Below are positions 54,631-64,000 of a DNA stretch of 64,000 nt, piece by piece (the stretch's first letter is position 1; each line of letters starts with the position of its first letter). This DNA comes from Larus michahellis. Lineage: Eukaryota; Chordata; Aves; Charadriiformes; Laridae. Both the position numbers and the translations under genes were made by a program. The stretch spans positions 27,982,071-28,046,070 of the forward strand of contig NC_133930.1 of NCBI RefSeq assembly GCF_964199755.1, given 5' to 3'. A model generated the notes under the pieces. It was not told the origin of the DNA and did no database searches. It worked only from the letters and a program-made list of their open reading frames with translations.

Positions 54631-56559
54631 ACTATCAAATTCAGATGTTATCTCTGGCTTTTAAAAAAATTAAACCTAGATTTCTGGCAGATAGGGATCA
54701 ATTTTACACACTTGTGCTGTTCCTGTATTCTTCCCTACACATCTGGTATTGGCTGATGTTGAAGTCAGTTTATGCTACTAGACGGGTCTTGGTCTAGCCT
54801 AGTATAAACTCTCCTGGTGTTCTGTTAGATGAGAAGTGCAGAGGGGTCCTGACAACATTTAATCACATTTTACAGAAATTAAAGACCCAAAAGGGCCTTA
54901 AAGGAAGTGACTTTCACCTGTCACAGCAAATATACCTGCCCTGCAAGAATTATAGAACAAAGAGGGAAAAGAAAAAAAGGAAGAAAAAAAACCAGCCATG
55001 AACTTGGTCAAGAAGAAAAAACCAGTTTGACAAGGAGGGGTGGGGAGGTGAGGGGAGAGAAGGGTCATCTCCAAGGGTGACAAACTCTTTTTCAGCAGTA
55101 GACATGGCAGCAAACCCCAGATCTTTCTACAGCCTTTCAGGTGACTGCTGCCACCCCTCACTACCGCATTGTTTTTTGGCCTGGTCACACAGACCCTGTT
55201 TGTAATCCCAACCTCTGCAGAAGGATTAAAGGAAGTGTTACCTTCCCCCAAAACTACATGGCAAGGGAAAAGTGGGATAAACCCACAAAGAAGTGGAGAT
55301 AAAATGGTGGTCACTGTGACACTGGGCAATGGAGACCACAGCTATCGCTGCAATGGCCCCTGCCACGGACACCACCATCCTGTTGCAAGGTAATTGCTGA
55401 AGGATTTATTCTTTCCATGAGACAAGCAGTTTAGAATCCAATCCAATGTTTGGCCCAAGGAACTACATTGACAGAAAGTGTAAATAATTCAAGAAATGGT
55501 TTTATTTCAATAACAGAAAGTCCTGCTCTGCACGTAAGACTTGTATCTGGGTGTAGAGATGTACAAGGCTGTGCCAAAAGAAGTGAAGCCTTTGGTGTTG
55601 GAGTCTTGCAAAGTGCAGCAGGCCCAGGGAAGGTTCATCAGCTCCAGCATGTGTAGCTGGTGGCCAGGCTCTAATTTCACTTCCCACAGTCTGCACCTAG
55701 CCAAACACTCAACAAATCACCCAGGGGTGCACACCACCACCAGGCACCTGACCCATGTGGTGATGAAGAAGGCTCTGGCATCCTTCTGCATGGTCAGGGT
55801 CAGCTCTGGAAAACCCAGAGCACCTAAGCCAGCGTGGCAGTGTGGCTGCTTGCTTTCAACATGCTGCTTGCACTAAATGGTGCCCTGAGTGCTCTTTGAT
55901 TTTGAATAGAAGGCCACGGGAGGTCTGTAGGCTCATCTATGCCCTGTCCCAACATGGGCTCCTAGGTGCCCTGCTTGGGCACAAGCTTCCTGTAGAAGTG
56001 TGTGTGGCCTGGGGTGCTGTGGGCGTCACTGGCCCCCAGAACAAGGGAGACATCAGGGGGAAGTGATGGTAGGTCCACCCAGTCTGGCTCCTGCCTGGTA
56101 TCCCTGGACACACCATCTGAGCTAGGATGCCCCTGATCAGGCCTCCTCCAGTAGTGGAGAGCTACCAAAACACCCAACCCTTTCTCAGGGTTGGATCTGA
56201 GGGGCGAGGCTTGGGGGGGAGCCCCTGTCCTCACTGCCCTGCAGGAGCTGTGGACAACAGGGGCCCAGCCTTGTTGCCAGGGAGGGCATGGGCTTGGGTG
56301 AAGAGTGGGAACCACCAGGACTGCTTGTATGGATTACCAGAGTGCTTTGATCCCATGAGTGCACCGCGATGATAAAATGTGGGGTGTTTTGTATATGCAT
56401 GCAAGAATAGTGTGTATAATATACAATTAAATTTTATAATGAATATTAATAAGCCCAAGCAATAAAAAAATAAACCCTACCTGAGTACCTGTATTGCACA
56501 TCTCGCTTCTGTGCTATTGTGGTTTTAGGTGCCTGGTATAACAGTACATCATTCACAAC
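54631..56559. other. Intergenic, moderately GC-rich, unidentified
   Basis: From about 55,050 to 56,400 the base composition rises and several overlapping open frames of 60-120 codons appear on both strands. None matches a family that I know, and there are no clear splice sites, poly-A tail or target duplications to mark a processed copy. Confidence 0.5.
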
Positions 56560-57560
56560 CAGCAAGAAACCACGGAAGACAGCCCCCGGGGTGGCCGTTT
56601 CGCGGGTGGGCATGTGGCCCAAAAAGGGGGGCAGCCCCGCTGTGCCGAGGAGGACTGCGGGGGGACAGAGCCCCGGGGCCGGGAGGGAAGGTGGTCGGGG
56701 AATTTCCAGCCTTTCCATGGAAGGGGGTTTGTCAGATTCCCCCCAGAACGCTGCTTTCCCTTAGGGTCTCGGGTCCCGCTCGGTCCCCGGGCGGGGAGGT
56801 CTTGCCCTGCTCTGCCCTTACCGGAGGCTGCTTTGGGCAGGGGCCACACCGGGCAGCCGACCCGCCTCCTCCCGGCGCTCCTTGCCGGTAGGTGGCATCC
56901 CCCGTCCGCGCAGAGCACCGCCGGCAGCGGGGAGGGGCCGGCTGCGCGGCGGGGGACAGGGCAAACCCCGCGGCCGCGGGGGCGGCGGGGTCCTACCCGG
57001 GGAGAGGCCGCTCAGGGCTGTGCCGCCGCTGCTCGCCCTCCTCCTTTTCTTTCTTGCCCTTTTGAGAAGGCACCTGCCGGGTTGGGACGGGAGCGAGCGG
57101 ACGATGCACAAAGACAAGTCTCGATCTCCAGGGGCTGCAATCGCCCCAGGTCCTAATTGTCCGCGCTGGGGGCTGGCTCAGCTGCCCCGCCAGGAAGCAC
57201 CCTCGCTACCCCCTCCACCCCATATCCCCCCCGCCCCGCGGCGACAAATTAGGGCTTGCACTATTGCCCAAGTCTGCCAGGGGGGTCCCCAGCACCAACA
57301 CACACGCACACACACCCCCCGCCCCGAGGCCACCCCGGCCGGCCACGTCCAGGAGGACCCGCGCCCCAGCGTGTCCCCCCGCCCCCGGCAGGCCGGGACC
57401 GCGCTGCTCCCGGCGACCCGGTGCTGCCGAAGGGTCGCCGGTGTCACACGCTCAGCGAAACACCAGTACGTCTTGCGTGGGTGTTAGCGGGAGATCGCGG
57501 GCAGACCCGGCTCTTCTTGTTTCTTGCTGCAGCGGCTCTTCACCATAAGTTTTTAAACTC
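56560..57560. promoter_or_regulatory. CpG island 2 kb upstream of FOXD1
   Basis: About 1 kb of GC-rich, CpG-dense DNA separated from the FOXD1 island by roughly 1.1 kb of AT-rich sequence. The long overlapping frames on both strands look like GC-rich chance frames. It may be a distal FOXD1 element or the start of a non-coding transcript; the sequence does not decide. Confidence 0.6.
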
Positions 57561-59150
57561 CACCGTTCTTCCTATTTAAGAGAGCGGGGCTTGTTTTTAA
57601 GACGGTTTTAAACGTTCAGGCACATCAGAAAGTACCGGGAGAAGAGCAAGAATAAAAGGAACAAAAAGGGAGTTAAAAGGAAAAAAAATACTAACTCTTT
57701 GCAACGAGCAGAAACTTCTCGGAGAGGAAAAGTCCTGTTTCTGCCTTCTTTTTAGTAACTTGCCCTAGGAGCCCAAACATAATTCAAAGAGGCATTTTAC
57801 TTCCTATGAATCTCGAGTGACATTATCAATCTTTCTACAGGAAAAATAGTAGTCATTTACTGGGTTTGGGATTTCTTTTTTCTTCTTTTTTTTTTTTCTT
57901 TTTTTTCCCCTTCTTTTTTTTCTCTTTTGTAACTTTTGGTGGTATTCTGCAGGCGCCTTAGTAGTGAACAAAATGTAAATAGGATTATTTGGAAATAGTA
58001 GAAAGGATTATGTTGTAAATCCATGGAACTAGGTTTGAAACAGGGTGGCTTGTAGTTTTGGATCAGGACAATATATCGAAAACGTATTTCAAGAAAATGG
58101 TGTGTGTGAGTTGTTTGAGAAGCGAGATTTGAGCAGTAAGAACGCTAGGCATCAGCCCGCCCTTCTCACGACGATTTCTGCTGGAACACAAAATCCTCTC
58201 CTACTCCTCCCAGCCCAATCGGATCCTGATCGTGGGTTATCCTGACAGATTGGGAGCGATGGGAATTTTCAAAGACTTTCTCTACAAGGCCATAGTGATT
58301 ACATTTATGTCCAAGTTTGGGGCTTTTTTTCCCCTGCCAGCCCTCGCATAAAGGGGGTCCCCACTCTGCTGCTGCCCTCACATGTATCACCTGAATCTGG
58401 AAACGGTGGGACTTAATTAGGAAGCAATCCTTTGTGTCGCTTTATCAAAGGTGTTGCTTCTACACTTAAAGCAGGATTCGCATTTTAAAGGCCGGTGAAT
58501 TCTTTTTCTTTGCACACGAAAGAGGTAACGCTAATTCTCTGTTAGTGTTTTCCATAACGGAGGGAGCTGCTTCTCTCCCGTTAAAAACAATAGCCTTGCA
58601 AATAAACTGTGACATTAGCGGTGTGCTGCGGAGGCAGTTCTTTGAGAGTTTACGATCGACATCGAGAGATATTTTATTTCATTCTTAAATTAATTAAACT
58701 CTGGAGGAGGAGGGGAAAGAGATCTCTCCGAACCATCCCGCGGACAGAAGTCTGAAGTTTATTAACTCACCACCTCCCTCTACGGCCTGATTTTTTTTTT
58801 CCCCCTCCTTCCCACGGGAAGCAGGACCCCGTCCCTGGGAGCAGCCCAGGAAGACGCAGGGCTCCCAGCACCCTCCAGACGGCTCTTGGGAAGATGCTCG
58901 AGCACTTTGGGACAGACTTGATTTTTTTTTTTCGGGGGCGGGGGGGAGGGAGTTGTCTTTATTTTCCCCCCTTTCCACAAATGACGGCCTCGGTGGCCCC
59001 ACGACCCCCCAGAGCCCCTCCTGGCGAGGGGGCCGGGGCGGGCGGTGAGGCGCCCCGCCTGAAGGAAGGTGGGGGGAGGGGGCACGGCGCCGCCCGGGGC
59101 CGCCGCTCGCCCCGCCGCGCTCTGACGCCGGGAGCCATGTGATGGCCCCC
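57561..59150 (+). promoter_or_regulatory. FOXD1: FOXD1 upstream region
   Basis: AT-rich to about 58,750, then increasingly GC-rich. Motif-level candidates are a TCF/LEF-like TATCAAAGG near 58,443, a SOX-like AACAATAG near 58,588, a forkhead-like AAATAAAC near 58,600, and TTAATTAA near 58,690. A long T/C tract lies at 57,875-57,925. No coding exon is seen. The binding sites are pattern matches without functional support. Confidence 0.4.
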
Positions 59151-59155
59151 TCGCT

Positions 59156-59161
59156 ATAAGG
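59156..59161 (+). promoter_or_regulatory. FOXD1: Probable FOXD1 TATA box
   Basis: TATAAG in a GC-rich setting about 600 bases before the start codon, predicting transcription from about 59,185 and a leader of about 570 bases. The leader contains an A-rich then purine-rich tract (59,400-59,530). Confidence 0.55.
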
Positions 59162-59732
59162 CGGGGAGGAAGGCCGCCCTCTCTGGGACTCGGCCCCAGC
59201 CTTTTCACCGTCTTTCCTAAGGCCCGGCAAGCCGCCCCCTCCGCCCTCCCTCCTCGCCAGCCTCCTCCCCTCTCCTCCTCCCAGGACTAGGCGCGCTCCC
59301 TCCTGCCCCGCGTCCATTAATGTCTGGGGGCTGAGGTGAGGAGAAAGAAGGGGGAACCGACTACCAGGCGCGGCGGCACAGACCCCGCTCGCCCCCCCAA
59401 CCCCGACCCCAACCAAAAAAAAACCCAAACAAAAAAACAACCCCAAAAGCCCCCGAAAAAGGGGGAGGGGAAGGGGAAAAAAGAGAGAGAGGGAGAGAAA
59501 TCCAAAAAAGCAGAAAAAAAATACCCCGAAACAAAACCCAAACCAGCCGCCGCCTCCGAGCGAGCGGCGGCAGCGCTCCCGCGGCGCGGCGGCGGCGCTG
59601 GGGGCCGGCGCGGCTCGGAGCGGCCCGCCTGCCCGCGGCGGCGGCGGGGCGGCTCTCCGCCGAGCGGCGCGGGGGCCTGGCGGCGGCGGGGAGGGCGCCC
59701 GCCCGCCCGCCGCGCCGCGCCGGCCGCCACCG

Positions 59733-59759
59733 ATGCGCTGCCCCGCCGCCGCGCCATGA
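59733..59759 (+). promoter_or_regulatory. FOXD1: uORF overlapping the FOXD1 start (ATGA overlap)
   Basis: An ATG at 59,733 opens eight codons (MRCPAAAP) whose TGA stop at 59,757-59,759 overlaps the FOXD1 ATG at 59,756-59,758 in the pattern ATGA. Ribosomes that use it would end exactly on the FOXD1 start, the geometry known to favour termination-reinitiation. A shorter upstream frame starts near 59,320. Translation is not shown. Confidence 0.6.
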
Positions 59760-61054
59760 CCCTGAGCTCGGAGATGTCGGAGGCGTCGGCGCTGGCTGAG
59801 GAGACCGACATCGATGTGGTGGGCGAGGAAGACGACGAGGAGGACGACGAGGAGCCGCAGCCCCGCCGCCGCCGCCGCTCCTACGCCGAGGAGGAGGAGG
59901 AGGAGGAGGAGGATGAGGAAGAGGACGAGGAGGATGTGGGCGACCTCCACGACGACGCCCTGCTGCCGCGGTCGCCCGTACGCGGCGGAGGCGGCGGAGG
60001 AGGCGGCGGCGGCGGCGGCGGGGCGGGCGGCGGAGACGGTGCCGGCGGCTCTCGGTCCCCCTCGCGGGGCGGCCCGCAGAAGGCGGCGGCGGGCGGCGGC
60101 GGGGCGGGCGGCGGCGGCGGACCGGGCGGCGGCGGCGGCAAGAACAGCCTGGTGAAGCCACCCTACTCCTACATCGCCCTCATCACCATGGCCATCCTGC
60201 AGAGCCCCAAGAAGCGGCTGACGCTGAGCGAGATCTGCGAGTTCATCAGCGGGCGCTTCCCCTACTACCGGGAGAAGTTCCCCGCCTGGCAGAACAGCAT
60301 CCGCCACAACCTCTCCCTCAACGACTGCTTCGTCAAGATTCCCCGGGAGCCCGGCAACCCGGGCAAGGGCAATTACTGGACGCTGGACCCCGAGTCCGCC
60401 GACATGTTCGACAACGGGAGCTTCCTGCGCCGCCGAAAGCGCTTCAAGCGGCAGCAGCTCCCGGCGCCAGAGCTGCTGCTGCGCGCCGTGGACCCCGCCG
60501 CCTTCCTCCCGCAGCCCCCGCCCCAGCCCCCGCAGCAGCCGCCCTGCGCCTACGGACCCTACGGCTGCGGCTACGGCCTCCAGCTCCAGCCCTACCACCC
60601 CCACTCCGCCCTCTTCGCCTTCCACCACCCCTCCCCGCCGCCCCGCCAGACCCCCGCCGCCCCCGGCAGCGCCCCCGGCGCGGCGCTGCCCCCCGCCGCC
60701 GCCGCCGCGCCGCCGGGCCCCTTGCTGCCGGCGGCGGACCTGGCACGGACGCCCTTCGGCTACGGGCACCCGCTGGGCCCGGCGCTGGCGGCTTCGCTGC
60801 ACGCCGCCAAGCCCGGCAGCGGCGCGGCGCTGGCCCGCTCGCCCTTCTCCATCGAGAGCATCATCGGGGGGGCGCCCGGTCCCGGTGCCGGTGCCGGTGC
60901 CGGTCCCGGCTCCGGGGGGAGCAGCAGCTGCGCCTCGCAGTCGGCCGCCGCGCCGGGGCTGTCCCGCTCGCTGGGGAGCGCCGGGGGCGGCCTGGCCCCC
61001 GCCTCTGCCCTGCCCGCCGCCCCCGGCTTCGCGGCCCGGATCTCTAACTGTTAA
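59756..61054 (+). CDS. FOXD1: FOXD1 (BF-2), forkhead transcription factor, single exon
   Basis: Nuclear forkhead factor used in patterning of temporal retina, forebrain and kidney stroma (family knowledge). It has 432 codons in one exon; human is 465. It starts [20 protein letters not shown], as in other FOXD1 proteins, although the frame stays open 140 codons further upstream. Order: acidic region with an uninterrupted Glu run (about 24-62), poly-Gly linker (about 77-128), forkhead domain (about 129-228) with recognition helix [18 protein letters not shown] at 180-197 and the basic wing RRRKRFKRQ, a Pro/Ala/Tyr-rich region with [15 protein letters not shown], an eh1-like FSIESIIGG at about 364 (Groucho/TLE binding), and the conserved end ARISNC. 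The C-terminal half lacks the long alanine runs of the human protein. The 702-codon antisense frame is a shadow. Confidence 0.98.
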   Translation: MTLSSEMSEASALAEETDIDVVGEEDDEEDDEEPQPRRRRRSYAEEEEEEEEDEEEDEEDVGDLHDDALLPRSPVRGGGGGGGGGGGGGAGGGDGAGGSRSPSRGGPQKAAAGGGGAGGGGGPGGGGGKNSLVKPPYSYIALITMAILQSPKKRLTLSEICEFISGRFPYYREKFPAWQNSIRHNLSLNDCFVKIPREPGNPGKGNYWTLDPESADMFDNGSFLRRRKRFKRQQLPAPELLLRAVDPAAFLPQPPPQPPQQPPCAYGPYGCGYGLQLQPYHPHSALFAFHHPSPPPRQTPAAPGSAPGAALPPAAAAAPPGPLLPAADLARTPFGYGHPLGPALAASLHAAKPGSGAALARSPFSIESIIGGAPGPGAGAGAGPGSGGSSSCASQSAAAPGLSRSLGSAGGGLAPASALPAAPGFAARISNC

Positions 61055-61655
61055 GGGTTTTTTGGGAGTCTTTCCGAAGGTAGGACCTGGGGATCGATCG
61101 CCTTGCTCCGCCGCTGGGATGCTCGGCGAACGCCGCCCGGACAGGCTGCGGGCTTTGCACGGGGATTGCGCGGTGGGGGGCTCGGGGAGCGTCCGCCGCG
61201 GTATTTATGCAAAGCCGGGTCTAGGTGCTGCACGGGCAGGCGGTCACGCTACTGGAAAGTTACTCCTTATTCCTTAAAAAGAAAAGAAAAAAAATTAATA
61301 ATGGTGATAAATAACGTCTCTAAACCGTTGAAGTTCAGAGATTCTCAGGTCTAGGAGCTTGAAAACAGTAATGTACAGGAAAAAAAAAAGGCTTGAGGGA
61401 GGACAGCAAAGCAATACTTTTTTCATTTTAGTACACTTGTCTCATGTACTTTTATAAAAGAAAAAAGATTAACATGTTTACACAGAAGAAAGTCAAGATT
61501 ATCATTTCTTATTTTAACCTGTGTTTTGTATTATAATAGACTTACGGAGTTTTTTATTTTGTACTTTATGCGTATTCTTTACAAGGAATATTGTTAAAAA
61601 TTACTGGCAAGTATTATTGTACCATTTTAATGTAAAATTTTTACACATTTTCAAA

Positions 61656-61661
61656 AATAAA
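61656..61661 (+). terminator. FOXD1: FOXD1 polyadenylation signal
   Basis: AATAAA about 600 bases after the stop, in AT-rich 3' untranslated sequence, followed by a genomic A run at 61,675-61,689. Confidence 0.75.
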
Positions 61662-61689
61662 ATTTTTAATTTTCAAAAAAAAAAAAAAA

Positions 61690-62960
61690 GGAAAAAGAAA
61701 ACCCAAAAAGAAACCCAAAGACCAAAGGAGCCCAGCCAAACAATTGGCTTCGGACCCTTCCCTCCTTAATACTTCTCTCTTCTTTGGGACATTGATATTT
61801 TTTTCTTCGGGATTAATAGCACAATAGCCAAGGAATTTTACAGCTTGAAATTTATTATGTCTGAATTTGACCGCGAAGAAGAAGATCAGAATATGATCTT
61901 TGCAGATAAACCATTGTTAACTCTAGCAGAGAATGGGGGGAAAAAAAAAAAAAGCAAGGACAAAAGAGGGAATAAATAGAAATAGAGGTCTCTCTCGCGG
62001 GGGTGAAGCCCAGTTCTGTAAGGCACCAATCAGGGGATTGATTAAAAAGCCTGTTTTAAACTATTTTTATACTTTTGGGTGTGTTCTAAATCACAACTGC
62101 ATCACAGTTTGGTTTCCGAGAGGCCCAAAGGAAAATACTACTAATAAGGGGCACGTACTGAACTTCAGAGAGATTTGTCCTAGACACTTATGTTTCTGTG
62201 ACGATAATAGGGACATGTGTTTCTACTTTTCAATACATATAATATAACATGAGCATTGGAATATCCTCGTGTGACGAGCTGATTAAGTGCACGAGCTATT
62301 GAAGTAAGGATAAGTAAGTGTACGAAACAAACCGTGAAAGCAGCTTTTCTGATTCTGAACTCTCGTCTTAACCTGCATAAAGCTGATAGAGAACTGTTTC
62401 TTAGACTAAAATTATTTTTTAACCAAAAAGCCCGCCTCATGTATTCGGAGCTTAGGCATGAAAGAGAATCGCAGGTTTTAAGAGTAGGCATGTGTTTGTT
62501 TGTTGTGGACTAGGGACATGAGTTTTTCAAATCAGGGAGGCTCTTTTCAAGTACGACTGTATTTATAACAATTTAGTAGATTCAGGGATAAATTACGTGA
62601 ATTTTCGTAAAAAAATAAAAAAAGGGGTGACTTTTAGTACTCTCTGCAGTGAGAAGGGGAAGGTTGTGCGGTTAACATGCTTTTGCATATCGAAGTGCCT
62701 CATCGCCTTAGTTTTAAGTATTTTCGTGCATAGAAAAGTGATGTTTTTCTGTTTCGTTTGTAGCAATGCAGGGTTAAATCAATGGTTTTCAATAAGCGGA
62801 AAAGACTGGACGTAAGGTCTCTGCTGGACTCCGTTTGCAGTCTGCAGCTGGAGGGCCTCTTTTGGTATCCCGGGGTCCCTCCGAGGATGAGGAAGTAGAG
62901 TCCCCTTTAATTTCTAAAACTAAGGGGGAAAGATCCCCCAGGCACTGCGTACGTCCCCCT
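61690..62960. other. FOXD1 downstream region, no gene seen
   Basis: AT-rich sequence with short open frames of no recognisable identity. It lies between the FOXD1 poly-A site and the next CpG island. Confidence 0.5.
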
Positions 62961-64000
62961 CGGGGAAGACCGCATCCTTTTCCCCAGGGACAGATTATCT
63001 CCCTTTTCCCGGGTCCGGGCGGGGGGATGCGCCGGGCCTCCGCGCCGGTCCAACGCGGGGTACCGAGAACGGTTTAAGCGCCCCTGAGAGATGCGGCTAA
63101 AACGAAGCAGGGGGAGATTTTGCGGGGGAGAAGGCGGCTGTAGCCGTGAGCGCGGCGGTACCGGGCTCCCCGAGGAGGGATGCTGCTTGCAGGCCGTCCA
63201 GCTTCTTCTGGCTGCCGGAGCAGCGGCCCCGCGGGGAGAGGCCGTGCGAGTCCTTGCGCTGTCCCCGCGCAGTGAGAGGGGAAGAGCAGGTTCCGGCGGC
63301 CCGGTATTTGTTTCTCTTGGCTTCCCCGCAGCAAACCCCAGGGAGCCCGGCGACCTCCCCTGCGCGGAGGCCGGCCCGGCCCGGCCCGGCGGGCGGCGAG
63401 GTTCCGAGCGTGCTCACCGCCCTTCCTTCGGGTCTCTTCAGAGAAAAAAAAACAAACGTGCTCAAAGGTATATATGGCAAGGAAACTGCTCGGCCACTTG
63501 TTCCTCCCACGCTTTATGCCGGTCGTCTGCATCCTGTGCCGACAGGGCCTTCACCTGGGAGCTGGTAGGGGAGCTGGCAGGAGCAAGTTGCAATACGTAG
63601 CGTAGCTTTATTTTTTATTTTTTTTTTTCTTTAAGCGCTGCGGAAAAGGGCCGGGGAATGGGGCCTGTGGTGCTGGGGGAAGACCCCTTCGCTCGTTTCC
63701 TCCGAGTCGGCGGGGAAGCCGCCCGGCCTCCACCCCGGGTGCCCGGCGGGTCCCGGTTTCCCCCGCCGCTGCGCTGCGCTGCGCGGTGGATGGCGGCGGC
63801 GGAGCAGGTGCCGCCAGAAAAGGCGCCGTCCCCGCAGTCCTTTGAGGGTCTCGCAGCACCGCCGGGCCGCAGCGCCCCATTCGCATGCAAATGGATCGCC
63901 GTGCCCCCACCTCCCCCTCACCCCCCCGGCTTTCAAGGCGAACAGAGAGGACGTGTAGTCCTCGCAGGGACGAAGCCCGGACGAACAATTCCTCCAAAAT
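62961..64000. promoter_or_regulatory. CpG island downstream of FOXD1, with octamer site
   Basis: GC- and CpG-rich blocks at about 62,970-63,440 and 63,640-63,930, separated by a short AT-rich part with a poly-T run at 63,609-63,631. A perfect POU octamer ATGCAAAT lies at 63,885-63,892. No coding exon is recognised. It could be a promoter of a gene or non-coding RNA beyond the window, or part of the FOXD1 regulatory domain. Confidence 0.55.

Larger units (their letters stand above)
58700..61250 (+). promoter_or_regulatory. FOXD1: FOXD1 CpG island
   Basis: Continuous CpG-dense DNA covering the promoter, leader and the whole single-exon coding region, as is usual for developmental regulator genes. 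Confidence 0.85.

Noticed and set aside
58694-60802. 702-codon minus-strand open frame antisense to FOXD1
   Set aside because: It mirrors the GC-rich FOXD1 codons and repeats, has no recognisable domain, and other antisense frames here are also open. Treated as a shadow.

Overview
This is a 64 kb piece of a bird genome. The main evidence is several CR1 LINEs with the avian 3' end, retroviral LTRs of the kind common in birds, low repeat density, compact intron-bearing genes, and coding sequence very close to vertebrate orthologues. Four protein-coding genes can be read completely: UTP15 (minus strand), ANKRA2 (plus), BTF3 (minus) and FOXD1 (plus). Their order and relative orientation match human 5q13 (FOXD1-BTF3-ANKRA2-UTP15-ARHGEF28), inverted as a block. 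Human 5q13 genes are generally Z-linked in birds, so the window is probably from a Z chromosome (inference).

Layout. 1-950: a CpG island at the window edge with a good splice donor on the minus strand, placed where synteny puts the first exon of ARHGEF28. 951-8,240: intergenic, with one CR1. 8,245-19,293: UTP15 in 12 coding exons, with three CR1-type insertions and one possible older one in its introns. 19,060-19,960: a bidirectional CpG-island promoter shared by UTP15 and ANKRA2, with a 23-unit GGTC tetranucleotide array on the ANKRA2 side. 20,421-29,501: ANKRA2, eight coding exons, with a truncated endogenous retrovirus in the intron before its fifth exon. 29,502-42,110: intergenic, with an old CR1 and a solo LTR and no gene that I can support. 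42,131-49,680: BTF3, five coding exons plus a CpG-island first exon; its first intron is mostly a C/A-rich array. 49,963-56,560: intergenic with one CR1. 56,560-64,000: the FOXD1 domain, with the single-exon FOXD1 gene in its own CpG island and two further CpG islands upstream and downstream.

The genes do not form a pathway. UTP15 (small-subunit processome, nucleolus) and BTF3 (beta subunit of the nascent-polypeptide-associated complex) are housekeeping genes of ribosome production and translation with CpG-island promoters. ANKRA2 is an ankyrin-repeat adaptor. FOXD1 is a developmental forkhead repressor/activator. Exon boundaries were placed by hand from GT/AG sites and continuity of the reading frame. 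The spliced lengths (520, 313, 162 and 432 residues) are intact and match or approach the known vertebrate proteins, compared from memory without any alignment. I found no previously undescribed biological system. The best leads are regulatory: a uORF overlapping the FOXD1 start, a possible longer BTF3 isoform, and unusual tandem arrays inside two promoters.
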